Source of the DNA: Rhizoclosmatium globosum | Taxonomy: Eukaryota > Chytridiomycota > Chytridiomycetes > Chytridiales > Chytriomycetaceae | NCBI GenBank assembly: GCA_002104985.1 | Contig: MCGO01000056.1 | Coordinates: 186,001 to 250,000 of the forward strand | Direction: 5' to 3' | Length of the DNA: 64,000 bases | Shown: positions 61,895 to 64,000 of the stretch, in pieces | Layout of the letters: each line of letters starts with the position of its first letter | How positions within the stretch are numbered: the first letter of the stretch is position 1 | Translations under genes and position numbers: made by a program | Notes under the pieces: model-generated | Database searches by the model: none | What the model was told of the DNA's origin: nothing | The model's input: the letters and a program-made list of their open reading frames with translations, nothing else

Positions 61895-63550
61895 ATGAGT
61901 GAGGAACCCAAACTATCTGCAGCTGAGATCCGGCGGCAGAAGATTCTCGCACGCAGCGGTGACCGACTGAGCAAGATTACGAATGCGTACACGGGAGAGG
62001 GCGGGTCAGTTCCGTCTGGCCTTGTTCCAGCTCCAGAGGTACCAGCCTCTGTGACCACCACCACCACCACCACCTCAGCTTCAGCTTCAGCCTCGTCTCC
62101 AACCAAAGCAAAAGCAACAACAACAACAACAACATCACCATCAAAGGCTGCTGGACTAGGTCGTGCAAAGTCTCCCTCGAAAGCTGCTGCTGCTGTTGCT
62201 GCTTCCTCACCAAAGAAAACCCCCGTTCAAGCTCCACCTGCCTTGGACCCAGAGAACCTTCCTGCCTGGGCTACTGCGTTCAAAGCGGCACTTGAAAGCC
62301 AGGCCGGTCTCCCTCCTTCAACTTCAACTTCAACGTCTGCTTCAACCTCAACCTTGCGTGCCCGTGCTCAAACTCCAACTGCAGATCCTCCTTCACCGGC
62401 CGCCCTCCCCCAAACACTGGCGAATCCATTTGCTGCTGCTCCTGCTGCTGCCCCTGCGGCAAAGCAAGGCCTCGATGGTAAACCTGTTCACCTTTAACCC
62501 ACCCCCACTTTATTAACAAACAAATACTCACACAGTCACCTCAATCGTCTCGGGTCTCCTTCGCATCGCAGTTACAGCATTCATGGTCTATGCATCAATC
62601 CACATTCTGTCACAATACGGAAACATTGAAGAATCCCTCGCATCTTCCTCCTCCTCCTCATCGTCAGGCTTTGTCTCTCAAGATGACGATGACTTTGACA
62701 ACTACGACTCCTTGACCCCTGTTCTCTTCTTTGGTATCAACTTGCGTGCTATTGCTGCTCTAGCTTCAACACAAATGAACATTGATGTCTCTGTTCCGCT
62801 CTTTGGTCTCAACTTTGTGAGTTCTCTTGATTGGTTGTTTTTGTTTTATGAAACAGCATAATCTGAATATTCGTGGTTAGTCCGTCTGGGGCCTCTTTAT
62901 CATTTTCGAACTGGTTCGTCAAGTCCTCAGATATTCTATTGAAAAGGTGTGCATTCCCCTCCCCATCCGCCGTATTTGGGATAAAAAAAGACAGAATTAG
63001 TGTGGGAGTTTGGGAGAGGGATAGAAATTTTGTTGGAGGAATGGAGAGATCTGACAGATTGCTCACATGGGAAACCATTTGAAACTGGAAGCGAACAGAC
63101 ACAAGCTTGGGGAAATACGAGAGACTGTCAGATGATATGAATCAGCTTTCAACTTAAAACTGTGGGGGGATTTGATCAACCAGGAGGTAAAAGCATGATC
63201 CATCCAAACGCACCCACCCACAGATATTCTTCTACCAATTAAAACAATGCGTATTGATAAAAAATCCCAATCAAATATAGGTGTCTCCATCGCCTCCCGC
63301 AGCTCCAGCAGCCTCATCTGGTGGCTTTGGCATTCAACAAATGATTTCCCTCGCAACGTCGTTTGCAGGAAGCCACCCCGTCATTGGAGGGTATATGAAA
63401 ACGTTCACCACTCTGCGTGGAATCTGGCAATCGCTTGTTGACGACGTGTCTGCGTTTGTCGTGTTGCTTGGGTTGGCTGTTGGGTTGAGTTCTCTGTATG
63501 TGGCGAGGGTTCAGCAGCAGCAGTTGCAGGGTGGTCATAATGAGCTTTGA
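61895..63550 (+). CDS. GET2: Guided-entry-of-tail-anchored-proteins receptor Get2/CAMLG
   Basis: ER receptor subunit that, with Get1, captures the Get3-tail-anchored-protein complex. Exons 61895-62477, 62536-62816, 62881-62946 and 63281-63550 give 399 aa. The cytosolic N-terminus contains the Get3-binding segment SAAEIRRQKILARSGDRLSK, as in CAMLG. A Thr/Ala/Ser-rich linker (residues ~50-195) follows, then three hydrophobic segments: SIVSGLLRIAVTAFMVYASI, VPLFGLNFSVWGLFIIFELV and VSAFVVLLGLAVGLSSLYVA. The topology and basic N-terminal helix fit the family; the linker is longer than in yeast. Intron 3 is 334 nt. A polyadenylation signal follows at 63736. Confidence 0.8.
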
Positions 63551-63555
63551 TTGTT

Positions 63556-63571
63556 TTGTGTGTGAGTGAGT

Positions 63572-63608
<37 letters not shown>
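63556..63608 (+). repeat. GT microsatellite in the GET2 3' UTR
   Basis: Impure then pure (GT)n run starting within ten bases of the GET2 stop codon. Likely length-polymorphic. Confidence 0.8.
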
Positions 63609-63610
<2 letters not shown>

Positions 63611-63735
63611 TTTGGTTTCGTTCTTTCCTTTCCTTCTTTGTTTTTTTTGTGCTTTTGTTATTTGTTGGGTTTTGCGGGAGAAATGATGCTGGGGATTTTG
63701 AACTTGGGGGGGATGTATTCATTTTTAAGGGCTTG

Positions 63736-63741
63736 AATAAA
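63736..63741 (+). terminator. AATAAA polyadenylation hexamer of GET2
   Basis: AATAAA about 190 nt after the GET2 stop and about 75 nt before the end of the convergent partial gene. Confidence 0.4.
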
Positions 63742-63813
63742 GTTTTTGTGTGTAATGAATTGTTCTTTTATTGTTTTGGTCTAGAAATTGAAGGAGAAAA
63801 GTAAACTGACTAA

Positions 63814-64000
63814 TTATCCCAAAAAGACAAAGTCAGAATATGTTTTCATGCACCAGATTCTCTGTTGAGCATAGCGGCGAAACGCTTGGAAATCATATTC
63901 GCGAACTCCAAAATATGCATATCCCATCTGATCCACAGCCTTGTCAAATGCATTCATATCATTGTCAGCATTTGCAAGTGCATCCCACAGGGGCTTCCAT
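63814..64000 (-). CDS. 3' coding exon of an unidentified gene, cut by the window edge
   Basis: An open frame enters from the right edge on the minus strand and ends at TAA 63816-63814. The peptide includes WDALANADNDMNAFDKAVDQ and FGVREYDFQAFRRYAQQRIW, a plausible helical, charged soluble protein. I do not recognise the family. A second minus-strand frame ending at a TGA within the same stretch (containing FANMISKRFAAMLN) is a weaker alternative. Being convergent with GET2 after a 263-bp gap fits the gene layout here. Confidence 0.4.
   Translation of the reverse strand, partial: WKPLWDALANADNDMNAFDKAVDQMGYAYFGVREYDFQAFRRYAQQRIWCMKTYSDFVFLG

Overview
The window reads as nuclear DNA of a zoosporic (chytrid-like) fungus. 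Genes are dense and intron-rich: most introns are 50-110 nt with GT..AG ends, and intergenic gaps are often under 150 bp. Fungal and opisthokont markers (RVS161, ATG15, RRP1, CWC27, GET2, a Drs2-type flippase) occur beside DRC7, a subunit of the motile-cilium dynein regulatory complex, and a DHCR24-type sterol delta-24 reductase. That combination fits a fungus with flagellated zoospores better than a yeast or mould; the lineage is an inference. Exon joins were made by eye from splice consensus, reading frame and protein-family conservation. For every multi-exon model with both ends in the window the summed CDS is a multiple of three.

Layout. 1-2.7 kb: 5' exon of an unknown gene running off the left edge, a triplicated ~195-bp repeat, then STE14-type methyltransferase. 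2.7-16.8 kb: RING-H2 E3 ligase, IDH2, an R3H-domain protein, proteasome beta-3, RVS161 (with a 35-G homopolymer in an intron), ATG15 and a TALE homeobox gene. 17.3-30.1 kb: P4-ATPase, DHCR24, a Q-rich C2H2 factor and cullin-1. 30.2-41.4 kb: an RNA-biology stretch (RPB7, an unknown small protein, SNU23, RRP1, CWC27) followed by DRC7. 41.4-48 kb: REV1, mitochondrial uS12 and a single-pass membrane protein.

48.2-56.9 kb is the most interesting part. A COG2907-type FAD oxidoreductase and a DUF1365 protein are transcribed divergently from a 251-bp gap. They are followed by two tandem cyclopropane-synthase-like (COG2230) methyltransferases whose 3' kilobases, including an intron, have been homogenised. 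The same three families are neighbours in bacteria, and two of them are fused in plant cyclopropane synthases, so this looks like a lipid-modifying gene cluster (cyclopropane, methyl-branched or furan acyl chains) in a fungus. 57-64 kb: THOC5, a TUM1-type double-rhodanese protein without the catalytic cysteine, GET2/CAMLG, and the 3' end of an unidentified gene running off the right edge.

No rRNA, tRNA, CRISPR array or autonomous transposon was recognised.
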